Source: Lytechinus pictus
Lineage: Eukaryota > Echinodermata > Echinoidea > Temnopleuroida > Toxopneustidae
Length of the DNA stretch: 64,000 bases
NCBI RefSeq assembly: GCF_037042905.1
Contig: NC_087247.1
Span: 60,349,920-60,413,919, forward strand
Reading direction: 5' to 3'
Part shown: positions 49,501 to 56,900 of the stretch, one piece after another
Position numbering within the stretch: the stretch's first letter is position 1
How the letters are laid out: each line of letters opens with the position of its first letter
Notes under the pieces: model-generated
The model's input: the letters and a program-made list of their open reading frames with translations, nothing else
What the model was told of the DNA's origin: nothing
The model's database searches: none
Program-made: the position numbers and the translations under genes

Positions 49501-49518
49501 TCAGATCCTGAAAGTTAA
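13403..49518 (+). CDS. OS9: OS-9 (ER lectin of ERAD), complete 12-exon gene, 695 aa
   Basis: Exons: 13403-13558, 25838-26008, 30459-30599, 33317-33415, 35330-35537, 36610-36792, 38152-38256, 39061-39260, 44204-44477, 46847-47059, 47965-48101, 49318-49518. All introns are GT-AG and phases are consistent throughout (0,0,0,0,1,1,1,0,1,1,0); total 2088 nt including TAA. The protein has a hydrophobic signal segment (about 8-24), one MRH lectin domain (about 104-222), acidic runs (about 268-302 and 364-374), a helical Glu/Lys-rich middle, and an RVRVRV motif (535-540) before a C-terminal region like that of human OS-9. The MRH sugar-binding residues are all present: W113-W114, Q126, R184, E205, Y211 (human Q130, R188, E212, Y218). 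Six MRH cysteines (106, 119, 177, 192, 209, 221) and the N173-G-S glycosylation sequon are kept. Family knowledge: OS-9 reads trimmed N-glycans with exposed alpha-1,6-mannose and passes misfolded glycoproteins to SEL1L-HRD1. A single MRH domain excludes ERLEC1. Human OS-9 is 667 aa. The start codon has a good context (A at -3, G at +4). Confidence 0.96.
13622..14287. mobile_element. Near-perfect 0.66-kb palindromic foldback in OS9 intron 1
   Basis: Arms 13622-13950 and 13968-14287 are complementary with very few differences (two in the inner 95 bp). The outer arm includes GCAGGCTCCACTCCACTTC and its complement. The centre is a GC-rich tip CGATCGATCAGCGACCGATCG. Starts about 63 bp after the exon-1 donor. 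A degraded arm-like sequence (GGCTCCACTTCACTACCGC) recurs at about 23187. Confidence 0.85.
14304..16455. mobile_element. TA-flanked TIR element interrupted by a second element
   Basis: Ends GTATAGTGAGTGATTG (14304) and, inverted, GTATGGTAGTGGATCG (to 16455), each next to TA, with several GTTCGGTAATAC motifs inside the ends. A relative at 60858-61322 equals 14304-14546 joined to 16208-16455, showing that the middle was inserted. No transposase. Confidence 0.8.
14549..16205. mobile_element. 1.66-kb inner TIR element nested in the previous one
   Basis: TIRs of 17 bp, GACCTTATCGCAAATAG at 14549-14565 and its exact complement at 16189-16205, flanked by TA on both sides (14547-14548, 16206-16207). 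Sub-terminal GGATCATGGGAT is repeated inverted. A 92-codon frame at 14781-15059 lies inside, but I do not recognise it and see no transposase motif, so it is probably non-autonomous. Confidence 0.8.
16456..18016. repeat. Intron 1 repeat with inverted GTCCAAACTTCGC ends
   Basis: GTCCAAACTTCGC at 16658-16670 and its complement at 17583-17595 bracket about 0.94 kb; a related internal TCCGCGAAGTTAGG lies near 17340. No coding capacity was recognised, and 17600-18016 is AT-rich without features. Confidence 0.4.
18017..18318 (+). mobile_element. tRNA-derived SINE
   Basis: A-box-like GCGGTCCAGTGGTTAGAGC (18045-18063) and B box GTTCGAATCC (18091-18100) at tRNA spacing, then a non-tRNA body and an A-rich end. 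The acceptor stem does not pair, so this is not a working tRNA gene. Confidence 0.75.
18319..20160. other. Intron 1 sequence with minor repeats
   Basis: A G10 run at about 18557; 18760-19175 contains repeated GTTCCAACTA(A/G)CCCC motifs at both ends of a roughly 0.4-kb block, probably a small repeat. A 19527-19769 frame is open but unrecognised. No exon supported. Confidence 0.35.
20170..20760. mobile_element. Short foldback/MITE (AAAGGAGAATGAAACCC ends)
   Basis: Left AAAAGGAGAATGAAACC (20170) pairs with GAGTTTCATTCTCCTTT (to 20758). Inner arms ATTGAGATCACTAATGCCATG and its complement flank a divergent centre. A deletion derivative of the same family lies at about 38800-39006. Confidence 0.75.
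21510..23070. repeat. Inverted repeat around GC-rich GGGTTACAAC ends
   Basis: ACTTGAAGCTGATGTTGTAACCCGCA near 21509-21534 is inverted at about 23040-23070 (TGCGGGTTACAACATTACTTGAAGC); within it CGGGTT/AACCCG motifs recur at both ends. The interior has a GA tract (21868-21900) and is otherwise unremarkable. Confidence 0.5.
24427..25392. mobile_element. 966-bp TA-flanked mariner/Tc1-like non-autonomous element
   Basis: TIR CAGTGCATATCAAAAAAAAG at the left, inverted at the right (CTTTTTTTTGATACGCACTG), extended by GTTTACACTT; TA dinucleotides at 24425-24426 and 25393-25394. The right end resembles the element end at 13240-13259. Only short frames inside. Confidence 0.85.
25527..25741. mobile_element. 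215-bp MITE with GGGTGTTGCAAGAAA ends
   Basis: GGGTGTTGCAAGAAA at 25527 and the complement TTTCTTGCAACACCC ending at 25741; ends about 97 bp before OS9 exon 2. A partial direct repeat (GGGTGTTGCAAGAG) follows at 25748. Confidence 0.75.
25838..26008 (+). CDS. OS9: OS9 exon 2: pre-MRH segment
   Basis: 57 codons (53-109), phase 0 at both ends; acceptor ...TCTATTGCAG and donor AAG/GTATTT. It carries LSSKFGQRYECQLP (human VSSKYKQRYECRLP) and ends with LLKPMELAPCLLK, whose Cys106 is the first MRH cysteine. Confidence 0.95.
26361..29418 (+). mobile_element. GTCTCGCCTGCA element (intron 2 copy), itself interrupted
   Basis: Starts GTCTCGCCTGCATAGCAGAG, then a GGCGGCGG stretch and the palindrome CTTAACCTAAGGTTAAG. 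Ends CTGCTGCTATATTAAATCG, TGCAGGCGGGAC, GCCAGAGGCGTTCCACTTG. The body (28370-29245) is five to six tandem units of about 163 bp (CATGAAACTTGGACATAAGG, AGGTCACATGACCAAGGTC). Terminal GTCTCGCCTGC and GCAGGCGAGAC are inverted. Without its 1735-bp insertion it is about 1.3 kb. No protein. Confidence 0.85.
26611..28345. mobile_element. 1735-bp foldback element with target-site duplication
   Basis: TIR TAGGAGTGGGCTATA (26611) and its complement ending at 28345; the arms stay complementary far inward (GTGCCGGGCCAAAATG against CATTTTGGATTTTGGCCCGGCAC; AAAACATATG segments). ATCTTAA flanks both sides (26604-26610, 28346-28352). The 33,690-33,720 paralogue shows the uninterrupted site CAAAATCTTAACCAAAGG. 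A 7-8 bp duplication suggests a hAT-like mechanism. Confidence 0.9.
30459..30599 (+). CDS. OS9: OS9 exon 3: MRH domain, double-Trp and Gln
   Basis: 47 codons (110-156), phase 0 at both ends; acceptor TTGCTTTTCAG, donor TCT/GTAAGT. Encodes DWWTYEFCYGKHVRQFH with the paired tryptophans 113-114 that distinguish OS-9-type MRH domains and the sugar-contacting Q126, then FESEMDW. Confidence 0.97.
31278..31468 (+). other. 60-codon conserved frame in the left foldback arm
   Basis: Reads VKLHLHAKPVARVRFLH, then EYFDHEMKENPE, YLDLDFQIDDYED and ends SRKTK-stop at about 31468. The other arm (32642-32824, minus) encodes the same peptide with about eight substitutions and the same stop. No known family recognised; acidic C-terminal half. 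It may be a captured exon or part of the parent element's gene. Confidence 0.45.
32642..32824 (-). other. 60-codon mirror frame in the right foldback arm
   Basis: Open from an ATG at 32824 to TAG/TGA-side stop before 32642: MKLHLHAKPVARVRFLH, EYFDPEMKENPE, YLDLDFQIDDYED, SRKTK. Partner of the plus-strand frame at 31278. No function assigned. Confidence 0.45.
33060..33225 (+). repeat. Possible LINE 3' tail
   Basis: Ends GCGAAATAAAGATTGAATTG(AAATTGATTGA), the short-unit tail seen at 3' ends of CR1/RTE-like LINEs; about 90 bp before OS9 exon 4. No ORF2 portion is preserved. Confidence 0.35.
33317..33415 (+). CDS. OS9: OS9 exon 4: MRH domain, glycosite and Arg
   Basis: 33 codons (157-189), phase 0 at both ends; acceptor CATATTTAG, donor AGA/GTAGGT. 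Contains RLNRYHSHRYVNGSNCDL (sequon N173-G-S, matching human N177) and GKPREAEVR with the mannose-binding R184. A transposable element starts about 20 bp after this exon. Confidence 0.97.
33436..34608 (+). mobile_element. GTCTCGCCTGCA element (intron 4 copy), uninterrupted
   Basis: The best copy of the family in the window: GTCTCGCCTGCAAAGCAGAG at the start, CGACGGCGGCGGCG, then about six ~163-bp units (CATAACTTAGAAA / CATAACTTTGAAA near 33540, 33729, 33896, 34060, 34224, 34384) and the end CTGCTGCTATATTAAATTG, TGCAGGCGAGACTGCCAGAGG. It begins 20 bp after the exon-4 donor. Confidence 0.85.
35330..35537 (+). CDS. OS9: OS9 exon 5: end of the MRH domain
   Basis: 208 nt, codons 190-258 plus one base; acceptor CTTGTCATCCAG, donor AATA/GTAAGA. 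Starts FLCAENE, then IDEPESCRYVITVHT with E205 and Y211, and ICHHPYLKPP with the last MRH cysteine (C221). ILCYPLLMQEQYDQYM matches the vertebrate ILCHPSLQPEEYMAY region. Confidence 0.97.
35880..36480. other. G-rich unidentified insert in OS9 intron 5
   Basis: After a short GA run, about 570 bp is clearly richer in G than the surrounding intron. Frames of 84 and 74 codons (35961-36215, 36222-36446) are open on the plus strand, but neither has motifs I know nor good start context. Ends near GCGGGCGGGGGACCGCC. May be a fragment of a retroelement. Confidence 0.4.
36610..36792 (+). CDS. OS9: OS9 exon 6: acidic spacer
   Basis: 183 nt, phase 1 at both ends; encodes 259-319 and one base. The segment is strongly acidic (DDEKEEGKE, DLDDYDYEDSDDDLELLEE) and of low complexity. 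It belongs to the linker after the MRH domain, which is poorly conserved in the family; inclusion rests on clean splice sites and the open frame. Confidence 0.85.
37635..38040 (+). mobile_element. tRNA-derived SINE in OS9 intron 6
   Basis: A box TGGCTCAGTAGG (37644-37655) and B box GGTTCGAGTCC (37688-37698), then about 330 bp of unrelated body ending in a T-rich tail after CCGTGATTGAGACTC. Preceded by an AT-rich TAATTG repeat (37470-37620). Ends about 110 bp before exon 7. Confidence 0.75.
38152..38256 (+). CDS. OS9: OS9 exon 7: helical spacer with a weak donor
   Basis: 105 nt, phase 1 at both ends; encodes 320-354 plus one base, with MHPDELANLLTKVVEGVQ and IKKINSQLE, like the helical linker of the family. 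The acceptor (TTCATTCCCAG) is good. The donor GAAG/GTTACT is a poor match to consensus, so this exon is a candidate for variable inclusion. Skipping it keeps the frame (105 nt). Confidence 0.82.
38800..39006. mobile_element. Deletion derivative of the 20.2-kb MITE family
   Basis: AAGTCAAAGAAACAAATCAATG, GTTGAGATCACTAATG and CTAACTAATTCCAAGGGTTTTG follow the same order as the 20,170-20,760 element with the centre deleted. It lies directly upstream of exon 8. Confidence 0.6.
39061..39260 (+). CDS. OS9: OS9 exon 8: poly-acidic run and helix
   Basis: 200 nt, enters in phase 1 and leaves in phase 0 at a consensus donor (GAT/GTAAGT). SSDDDDDEEDDMELLKMDYKV parallels the acidic run followed by LLGEFEKEL in human OS-9, and the next helix (AEAMELIKEIEETF) parallels ELENIIQETEKEL. 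Confidence 0.9.
40321..40781. mobile_element. 461-bp hAT-like element (CAGAGATGCCAACC ends)
   Basis: CAGAGATGCCAACC at 40321 and its exact complement GGTTGGCATCTCTG ending at 40781. Taking the element as AGAG...CTCT gives flanks TATACACC and GATACACC, an 8-bp duplication with one change, as for hAT. Internal TTACGG repeats; no transposase. Confidence 0.8.
40940..43047. mobile_element. 2.1-kb hAT-like element (CAGAGCTGCCAACC ends)
   Basis: CAGAGCTGCCAACC at 40940; GGTTGGCAGCTCTG ends at 43047; flanks share TGTATG. Same terminal family as its 461-bp neighbour, with ATTACG-rich subterminal sequence. No intact transposase; the middle (about 42470-42835) is GC-richer without motifs I recognise. 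Confidence 0.75.
44204..44477 (+). CDS. OS9: OS9 exon 9: acidic region and coiled segment
   Basis: 274 nt, phase 0 in and phase 1 out; encodes 422-512 plus one base. Ser/Asp-rich start, then a Lys/Glu-rich helix (KEEMKEKEEEDKEEFEEE) and TSNRLIRKLKEN, which matches the TSTLNKLIKRLEE element of human OS-9. Confidence 0.9.
44857..45269. mobile_element. 413-bp MITE with GGCCACCGCACACCTTACGA ends
   Basis: AAGGCCACCGCACACCTTACGA and its complement (TCGTAAGGTGTGCGGTGGCCTT) bound the element, OS9 intron 9. The interior is AT-rich and non-coding. Confidence 0.85.
45383..45787 (+). pseudogene. LINE ORF2 C-terminal fragment with 3' UTR
   Basis: 45383-45494 encodes AGSMVWNNLPSDIQNANSLK...FKF...L-stop, the standard end of CR1/L2-like ORF2 proteins (LWNSLPxxIR...SLxxFKxxLK). 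It is followed by a 290-bp UTR, C/T-rich in part, ending with AATAAAATAAAATAAA. A 5'-truncated insertion in OS9 intron 9. Confidence 0.75.
46141..46380. mobile_element. Half of a TTAAAGGGGAA-type MITE
   Basis: TTAAAGGGGAATTCAACCC resembles the ends of the elements at 47,095 and 61,836; the matching right end is missing. Confidence 0.4.
46395..46625 (-). mobile_element. Degraded reversed copy of the GTCTCGCCTGCA element
   Basis: CTTATGTCCAAATTTCATGA and ACTTTCAAAGTGATGATG are complements of the ~163-bp unit, and CCATCAGAAAAGCACC...GTCTCGCTTCTGG resembles its reversed end. Confidence 0.5.
46847..47059 (+). CDS. OS9: OS9 exon 10: RVRVRV motif
   Basis: 213 nt, phase 1 at both ends; acceptor CTATATTTTCAG, donor AATG/GTAAGT. 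NRVRVRVTRVKL matches the conserved HRVRVRVTKLRL of vertebrate OS-9, followed by DHQDIEKAISDQLEKSG, like the LVKELLEREG helix. Confidence 0.95.
47095..47585. mobile_element. ~490-bp palindromic MITE after OS9 exon 10
   Basis: AAAGGTGAAGTTTACCCTGA (left, after TTA) and TCAGGGTGAACGTTCCCTG (right) are inverted, as are the inner GTAAAAATAGCAGAAAAAAA stretch and its complement; TGACGTCATATGCAAGCAG lies between. The element begins 35 bp after the exon-10 donor. The same family is at 61,330-61,836. Confidence 0.75.
47965..48101 (+). CDS. OS9: OS9 exon 11: C-terminal domain
   Basis: 137 nt, phase 1 in and phase 0 out. QFEVRIL then EDEGFTILNEEDSSYFRNMIFSLV correspond to IEIKIV and GARWLTDEDTRNLKEIFFNILV of human OS-9. 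The donor (GTG/GTAAGT) is consensus. The acceptor (GATTTCTTAAAG) has a short polypyrimidine tract. Confidence 0.93.
49318..49518 (+). CDS. OS9: OS9 exon 12: C-terminus and stop
   Basis: 66 codons (630-695) and TAA at 49516-49518. GEVQSRQAKLQKNYGFQW matches the EEAQKERQRQKELESNYRRVW end of human OS-9. The hydrophilic tail beyond differs from the vertebrate GDLDEFDF ending. Confidence 0.92.
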   Translation: MRDDGEVQSRQAKLQKNYGFQWNADPDMDQSKISDESQDQEEVQILIPRFRTKDSSQEQGQSDPES

Positions 49519-50353
49519 GCATCTAGAAATGTTGATATTTTTAGCTCTGATACTCGACTCAAATTACTATCTCTTTTGTTATTGATTGAATCAGATCCTT
49601 GCTCTGAAGCTGGACACAGATTGTGTATTTTGTGTTATTGACTAAATGACAGAGAAAAATTTTCAGAATATAATTTTGGAGTTAAAACATACCATCTCAA
49701 GTTAATTCTGTGATTACCAGTCCTTCAAAATGTAAAGAGCAATAATATGTATAATGAATTCAATATCTTTATTATTTTGTTTGTATGTGAATAATTAATT
49801 CACTTATATGGGACATTTTCTTCTGACTTTTGTGTTTGATATATTCTTGTGAATGTTTAACATATTGATTGAGTGCAATAATGAAATAACTATTTGCAGG
49901 ATTCTAACAGACTACAAAGTTAACAAACATTTTACAAGTGAAGTAAATACTATCAGCAACTCATTTTGAGTATCTGTTTCTGTCCCTATTGTTTAGTGTG
50001 CTATGTGTACCTTGTTAGTTTTGAAATTATTTAACTATATAGTTTAGCAAAAACAGTACTACATATTGATCAAAGAGCTTTTTTGGTGGGGATGAAAAGG
50101 CTGAGTAAATCCTAATACAGTGTTTATGAAAAGTTCAGATGTTTGTAAATTCTCTTTTTATTCCAATTCAAATTGTGAAAGAGATTTAAATGTTTGTCAG
50201 TTGCTCTATATATTCTTCTATTAAATTAGTAGTTTCTGTTCTCGCTTGGACTTGAGTAATCGCTAGATGTTTTGTCTTATGTAACAAAATGGTGGGTGCA
50301 AAAATCAAAAGGAGAGGGGAATTAAATCATCAGTTGATCATTGAATATATTTG

Positions 50354-50359
50354 AATAAA
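50354..50359 (+). terminator. Candidate OS9 polyadenylation signal
   Basis: AATAAA about 840 bp after the OS9 stop, followed within 10-30 bp by a T/GT-rich stretch (GTCTGTTTTTCTC). It is the first good hexamer after the stop. The region is AT-rich, so a later signal (for example AATAAA near 51417) is possible. Confidence 0.4.
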
Positions 50360-50791
50360 AGTCTGTTTTTCTCATGATGTTATGATTTATTTGCTTCATG
50401 CATGACTGAGGATGAGTATTGGGTATATATTAAAAAGTACAATATAAAATTCAAAGGAACATCATGTCAACATGATAATTGTTCATTAAATTTTATATGA
50501 CACCTAGATAGATCCTTGTCATTTGATTGGTTGTTTGATATCGATCATTCAGTCAATTTTTACAATGACGTCATCAACCGTGCAATTTAGGATCCATAGG
50601 ATTTTGTCCATTGCACACGCGCACTGCTGCAGGCACTACAAGTAAGGTGTTTGCAACGTGCATGTTGTATGTACGCGACAATCAACTGACGGAGCATATT
50701 TTGCATCGAAATTAATAAATTTCATATGAAAAATAATCTATTCTTAATAGTTATCATATATTAACCAAATAATGAATGTTCTTTTCATTTG

Positions 50792-50911
50792 TGCAATGGA
50801 CAGAATACTTCATTCGGTGACAGATGAAATGAACGATCCATTCAACGAGGCATAGCCGAGTTGAATGGATCGTTTCATCTTTCACCTCATGAAGTATTCT
50901 GTCCATTGCAC
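50792..50911. repeat. 120-bp palindrome in the OS9 3' region
   Basis: GTGCAATGGACAGAATACTTCAT is inverted as ATGAAGTATTCTGTCCATTGCAC, and GAACGATCCATTCAAC as GTTGAATGGATCGTTTC, around a short GAGGCATAGCCGA centre. Confidence 0.85.
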
Positions 50912-53821
50912 TCATAAACATTATTTGTATATAAGAAAATGTACAAAAATAATGTTCTAATGTTGATAGTTACCTAATAGGCCAAGGATTTTGATTTAGT
51001 AACTGATTTATCTGTTATTCTTCTGGGATATCATTTTTCAGTCACGTTTTTAAAGGAATTTGCATATATGAGAAAGGTCAAATCTTTTTCATTGTATCTT
51101 ACTCTTTGGATAGATTTCCAAGTTCTGAAGAAATTACAAATTACTAATCCTCAACCAAGCATAAAGCAAATGCAATATTGAAATTACAATAGTAAGGTGA
51201 CACATCAAATATAATAATTGATGTGATGAGCATTTGGTTTATATGGGAATACTTATCAGACTGCTATTTGAAATTTGCCCTCTTCTCTCTGAATTGGGGG
51301 CAGGTTGATTTTGACAAACTTCTCTCAACATTATAAAACACTCTTCATATTTTGAAATATATTTTTGACAGAGATTTAGAAGTAGAATGTATACTGTGTA
51401 GTTATATCACACCTGAAATAAAACCAATTAAAGGGGAATCCTACCTTGGTAATATAAAGATTTTTATTCGAGCAGAAAAAATGGATGGTGAAAGTCTGAA
51501 ACAAATTGAACGAGGAATATGGGGTACATGGAACCTTGGAATATGCAAGTAATAAATTGGTGCAAATGTCAAATGAGCAGTTGAATTTGGTTAATTATGA
51601 CAAGTGATATATGTCAGCAAATAATACAAACTCCTTTGTCTTGATAAGATATCATTAACAAGTAGTTTTTTATTCCTGCTTTAATTTAATTAAAAAGTAT
51701 CATAAATAGCATTTTCGTAGTTCCTTTTAAGTCAAACATTTTGAATAAGATGTGATTGACTAATGTGTTATGAAGCTAATCTAGGAAATTTCATTGATTC
51801 TTAGCACAGTGAGAATATGAATTCTCAACTTCTTTTTATGCAAGTTTGATAAAATTTTCACCATCCTGCTACCGTGATTTTTACTGTCATTTTCAGAAGT
51901 ACATGCAGATCAAATTATGGTCTATGATATAAAGAGAAAGACCATGATGTTATGTTACAGTAGTTCAACATCTATCTACATGTATTTGTATAAATATGTA
52001 ATATTACAAGTACAATTTAAGGTGTATCTGTGTTTGCCATTTTGATGTTCCATAACACAATTTACAATAAATGTATTTCAACGGAATGATGGCGTTAAAA
52101 TAAATCTTGGAAAATGTAGTACAGCAAATTTCAACTGGTTATTATCTAATTTAAATCTTGATGTTTAACTTATTTTGTTACATTCTATAAGTTAGCCATA
52201 TTGGACACTTGCAAGAAGCCTTGCGAGACATTGTTATGGAGATGAAATTCTATATTTGAAGTGTGCTTTTGATTTAATCATTATACCAGTATATATGTAT
52301 GTGATACATGTTATATTTTTGATTGTATCATATTCTTTCTCAGCACCTTAACACTTATTCATTTTTCACATTTGACCTTACATCTTTCTTTCCCCCTTCT
52401 CCTTTTAATCCTTCTCCCTTTTTTTGAAAAAATACCACAACCATTTATCTTTCATTCTTTGTTATAAGGAGTTTCTTCCTACTTTTCTATTCTCCCTTTT
52501 TGGTAGGGATCAATCTTCTCCCTTTTTTTTTTGGGGGGGGGGATCTACTTTGTTTAAAAAGAAATTTGTGGTTTCTGAGTTGCCATCTTAGAACAATGTG
52601 TGTTTTTGTCATTTTTATTTACTCAACTCTATGTGCCTTTACTTTTATAACATGTATCATACCAAATATTTAAGATGGTTATGTAATCTGGTAAGGTTGC
52701 CAGAGGCTTGCCTGTCATATATTTATATGCATATTGATAAATTAGTATCTTTTGCATCATCATATATGTTTGCATATCAAACTAGAGAAGAAAAAAAGAA
52801 TTATGCATATCAAACAGGATTCTCTTCCTTGCTATACAAACTCACATCATGCAAATATAATATAACTTTTTAAATTTGGGAATAGCAAATTTGTCATGGC
52901 TTGTTACCACACCTGAGCATCACACAACCCATAATGCTAGACAAACATCCTTTGAATATATTGTTTTCTCATTTTATTTGCTCATTTAAGGGACATATTC
53001 TATTTGTATTTATTTTTTCAGTTCAACAATGTTTACCTTTGAAATTTCAAACTCAACTTTTAATTGATTTAGGTTAGACTTTTGTTTTTTTCATGAAAAT
53101 CATTGTATCTTATTGAAATTGTCATACACCATTAATTTAACAGTGTTGCCTTGCATGCTGGTCCATTTACACAACTTTTCATGTTGCAGTTTGACCTATT
53201 AAAAGAGCCTTTGAAAGTCATTAAGACAATTCAAAATGTGGACATGAGATCAAGATGAAATAGTTGTAATTTGGGCTAAGCTAAGGTGTTTTAACTTAGG
53301 TCTGAATGCTATCACTGAATGTCTTGATGTCTCCCTGAATGGTCTATTTAACTTATCCAGTATCATAAATAATTTTATGTTTTATTCTTAATGTCTATTG
53401 TACCAACAATCTACTCTATAATCACATTTTACCAATTTATTCAAACTATTTACAGTGGGTTTTTTGTTTTTTTGGAAAGAAATATTTTGAGATGTGATCT
53501 TCTTTAATCCAGTTAATGTAGAGCATTCCCACAAGTAATAATGTTAGAGGACAAAACAATGACATTTACCATGTAACAATATTCTATCACAGTTTGATGT
53601 TTTATTGTTAGTAAATTAACATGGCTGCTTAGGGGAATGCTATATGATTCCTTTTATTACTGCAATAAGAAAAAAATCCATTGTACCTTCAACTTTATCA
53701 ATTTAGTTTTCCAAATTTTTTCACTAATTTTGTTCTTTGGATTTTCTATTTTGGAGAAGAACATTTTTGAGATCTAATATTCTTTATCATTTTTCATTTC
53801 AAGTCTCATTGTAATAGCTGG

Positions 53822-53986
53822 CGGGTGTTTCATAAAGCTGTTCGTAAGATAAGAGCGACTTTAAGAACGACTGGTGATCCTCTCTTTTGGTAAATGGTAT
53901 ACACCATTGGCGACGGTTTAGCGCGTAAGAAAGGTTCACCAGTCGTTCTTAACTTACGAACAGCTTTATGAAACGGCCCCCAGGTG
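53822..53986. mobile_element. 165-bp MITE with GTTTCATAAAGCTGTTCGTAAG ends
   Basis: TTTCATAAAGCTGTTCGTAAG near 53829 and its complement CTTACGAACAGCTTTATGAAA near 53953; inner AAGAACGACTGGTGA also inverted. Non-coding. Confidence 0.85.
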
Positions 53987-56900
53987 TTTTCCTGTTTTCT
54001 CCCCATTTTTCAATGGAATAAATATTTATCTGCACTTCTTCTAATAATCTGCAATTATTTCTGTACATGTTTTGCCTTACCTTTGTTCCATCATTCATGC
54101 TTCTAAGGATTGATTCTTTTGAAATTTGTTGTCTTCATTGCCTTTAAAATTTTGAGCATTTTAGCAAGATTCATATTTTCTTGGAATAATTTACTTTCAG
54201 TTTCTCACCTCATTTCTAAAAAATAGAGGTACTTACTCTCCAAGCAAGGGTTCCTTTTTTTCAAATTAATTTGTCTTCATATACATGTATCCGTTTCCTT
54301 TAAAATATATTTCATAGTATTACTAGCTGTATTACCAATAGTCCCAATCAAATATTCCTTCATATATTTATATAGTTTGATTATAATACTTGAGTTATTC
54401 TTCATTTTAGAAATACCCTTTACATTATTTGTTGAGATGATTCATGAAGGTGTATTAACATTTATTGCATGGCTTAAAAAAATGACTGGAATATCAAGTG
54501 TGACTTGATCTTATACTTTTAAAATTGTGGCTATTTCAATTCATGCAAATAAATTGAATTAGTGTTAATGGGAACCTGCATTATTCATGATATATTTCAA
54601 AAACATGTTTGGCTTGTTATATTTGAGTCATCGCAATTTTTATTTCCATTTAATTTTCAACAACTTCTCTTGTTTTTGCATATTCCCTTATATAATTGAA
54701 TAAACTTTGTGACCTAGACAGAAATTTTGTAACATGTACATGTGCTGTGAAAGACTTTCTTTTTCACCATTTTATCTCTCTCTTTTGTGCCTACATTTCT
54801 CTTCCATCCTCCCTTCTCTTCCTTTCCTTCATAAATTCTCTCTTTTTCTCTGTTACTGTTTTGATTCTCTAGCTCTCTTACTACCCCCCTTCACTCTGTC
54901 AATGTCATCTATCATGTGGTCACAAACGTGATCACTAACATTGTTAATTTCAATAAATTGTTAACTTTCTTGTATAAATGTGTTCTGATAACTGGAATAA
55001 ATTATTTTCAATTCTAATGATCTCCCATGTTCTGCAGTCATTTCTCATTCATGCAAGTAGTTGATGAAAACACCTAGAAATTCAGATCAGCACACAAAGA
55101 GTTTATTATTTGGCTGACGTTATGTCTATATTTGTCACAAAAATAATAAAACCATACATTCAGTGTATTCTTATAATATATATTTAAATATATTTATACA
55201 GATATATGGCAAACAGCTAATTTTCTTCATGTCATCAATCAAGAATAATACTGCAACACCAAGGAGCAGAAATAAATCAATATAAAAGTGTGGATCATAG
55301 AACAATATTGAATCCTTTCCAATTTTGTCACCCACTTTCTCCAAATTGGCAATGTTAATCCTTTCTTCCACTAAGAAAGCATCCTACTCACAGAGTAATC
55401 AGTCAGAGATGAGTTTTCAAGAGCTAACAATTTAAAAAACAAATATGATTGTGAGTTGCATAAAGAGCACTGTAACACCAAAACAATTTCATATTATTCA
55501 TGTTTAGAACTAATGTATCAACATAAGATAGTTATCACATTAGGGGTTTCTCACACTTGATTCCTTTCAAAATATCATTTGTAGATTAGATATATGAATA
55601 CACGTCATCCCATAAAACATTAGTTAAATGAATAATTAAGCAAGTATAAATATAAAAGAAGAGTTGTATTTTCCCCATTTCATATAATTCAGTGAGTCAT
55701 TGCTTTGCATATTTAGATAATTAGTTAACTCATAAAGTAGTATTTACCAACAAACAAGTATTTCAAAAATCCTCAACTTTACTGTATTTTAGGATTTAAA
55801 ATGCAACAATATTTTCATGCAAAACAAATCTTCGTAAATAATCTTAGTTTAACAATAAATTCTGCTAAAACCACAAATAAAAAATTGTCTAATTATGAAC
55901 TGAATTTAAGAGGAGAATATGTTATATCTCTGAATTAAGTTAAAGCAGAATTTTCATACCAGTATCTTAATTTTAAAAATGAATTTTAAATGTTAACATT
56001 AGTATGTGACAGCAAACATCATCTTACGTACATAGTTGCATTTTAGTTCAACTTGTAAATATTGGTTTAAAATCCAGAAGTACAGATTACACAATCAAAA
56101 TCAAAAGCGAGCATTTCTGCTTGTCATTTAAATTATGAGATTGTCTTGAAATTATTCAGGTAACAAAGACCGATGGCCAAGAGTAAAACAGCATACAAGT
56201 GATATCAATAGAAAAATGATTAAACTCCTTCAGCTTGTTATGTATGCAGCAAGAAATGTGTATTCCAGTACCTCTAAATAAAAGTCTATGTTAATATACT
56301 CTATACTTGAGCAGCACATTGTTTTAGCAAGGAAACGATGATGAAACCAATGACTTTTAATAAACTGATGAAAGTTGCACATTCAACACCTTCCATTACA
56401 AAACATTAATCTAGTCAAATGGCATGAAATCAATTTAAGCTTAGCAGTAAGAGAAAGGTAGGGTATTACTTAGATATGGACAGACGATTTAATGAAACAC
56501 CATTTTTCAAAGGATATGAATAAGCTAACAAAGATTAGAAGTTGGGGAAAAATATTTCTTGAATAAAAGATGAAGCACTAAATATAGCAACCTTGTTTCC
56601 AGACTTGGCAGTAATATTTGTTTTAAAACATGTGAGCACCTTTGTTTTGAGTGAGAACATAAATTTGAGAAAAATAAAGTAAAGGAAAAGAAGTTTCCAA
56701 GGTTTAGAGCAAACATAAATACAATAAAATTTAATATGGAGGTAGTCTTAGCTTGCTACCAATTCCATACATTTTAAAGCACAAAATATTATGTAATCTT
56801 AAAACATGCATGGAAAATTTGCCATGATTCTGTAACGTTGAAGCACATGGTAACCAGAAACCAAAGTAATCCAAAGCAAACAAGTGAAAAGCAGAGTATA

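Noticed and set aside
13403..49518. ERLEC1 (XTP3-B) instead of OS9
   Set aside because: ERLEC1 has two MRH domains and a shorter C-terminus; here there is one MRH domain plus the OS-9 RVRVRV and acidic regions.
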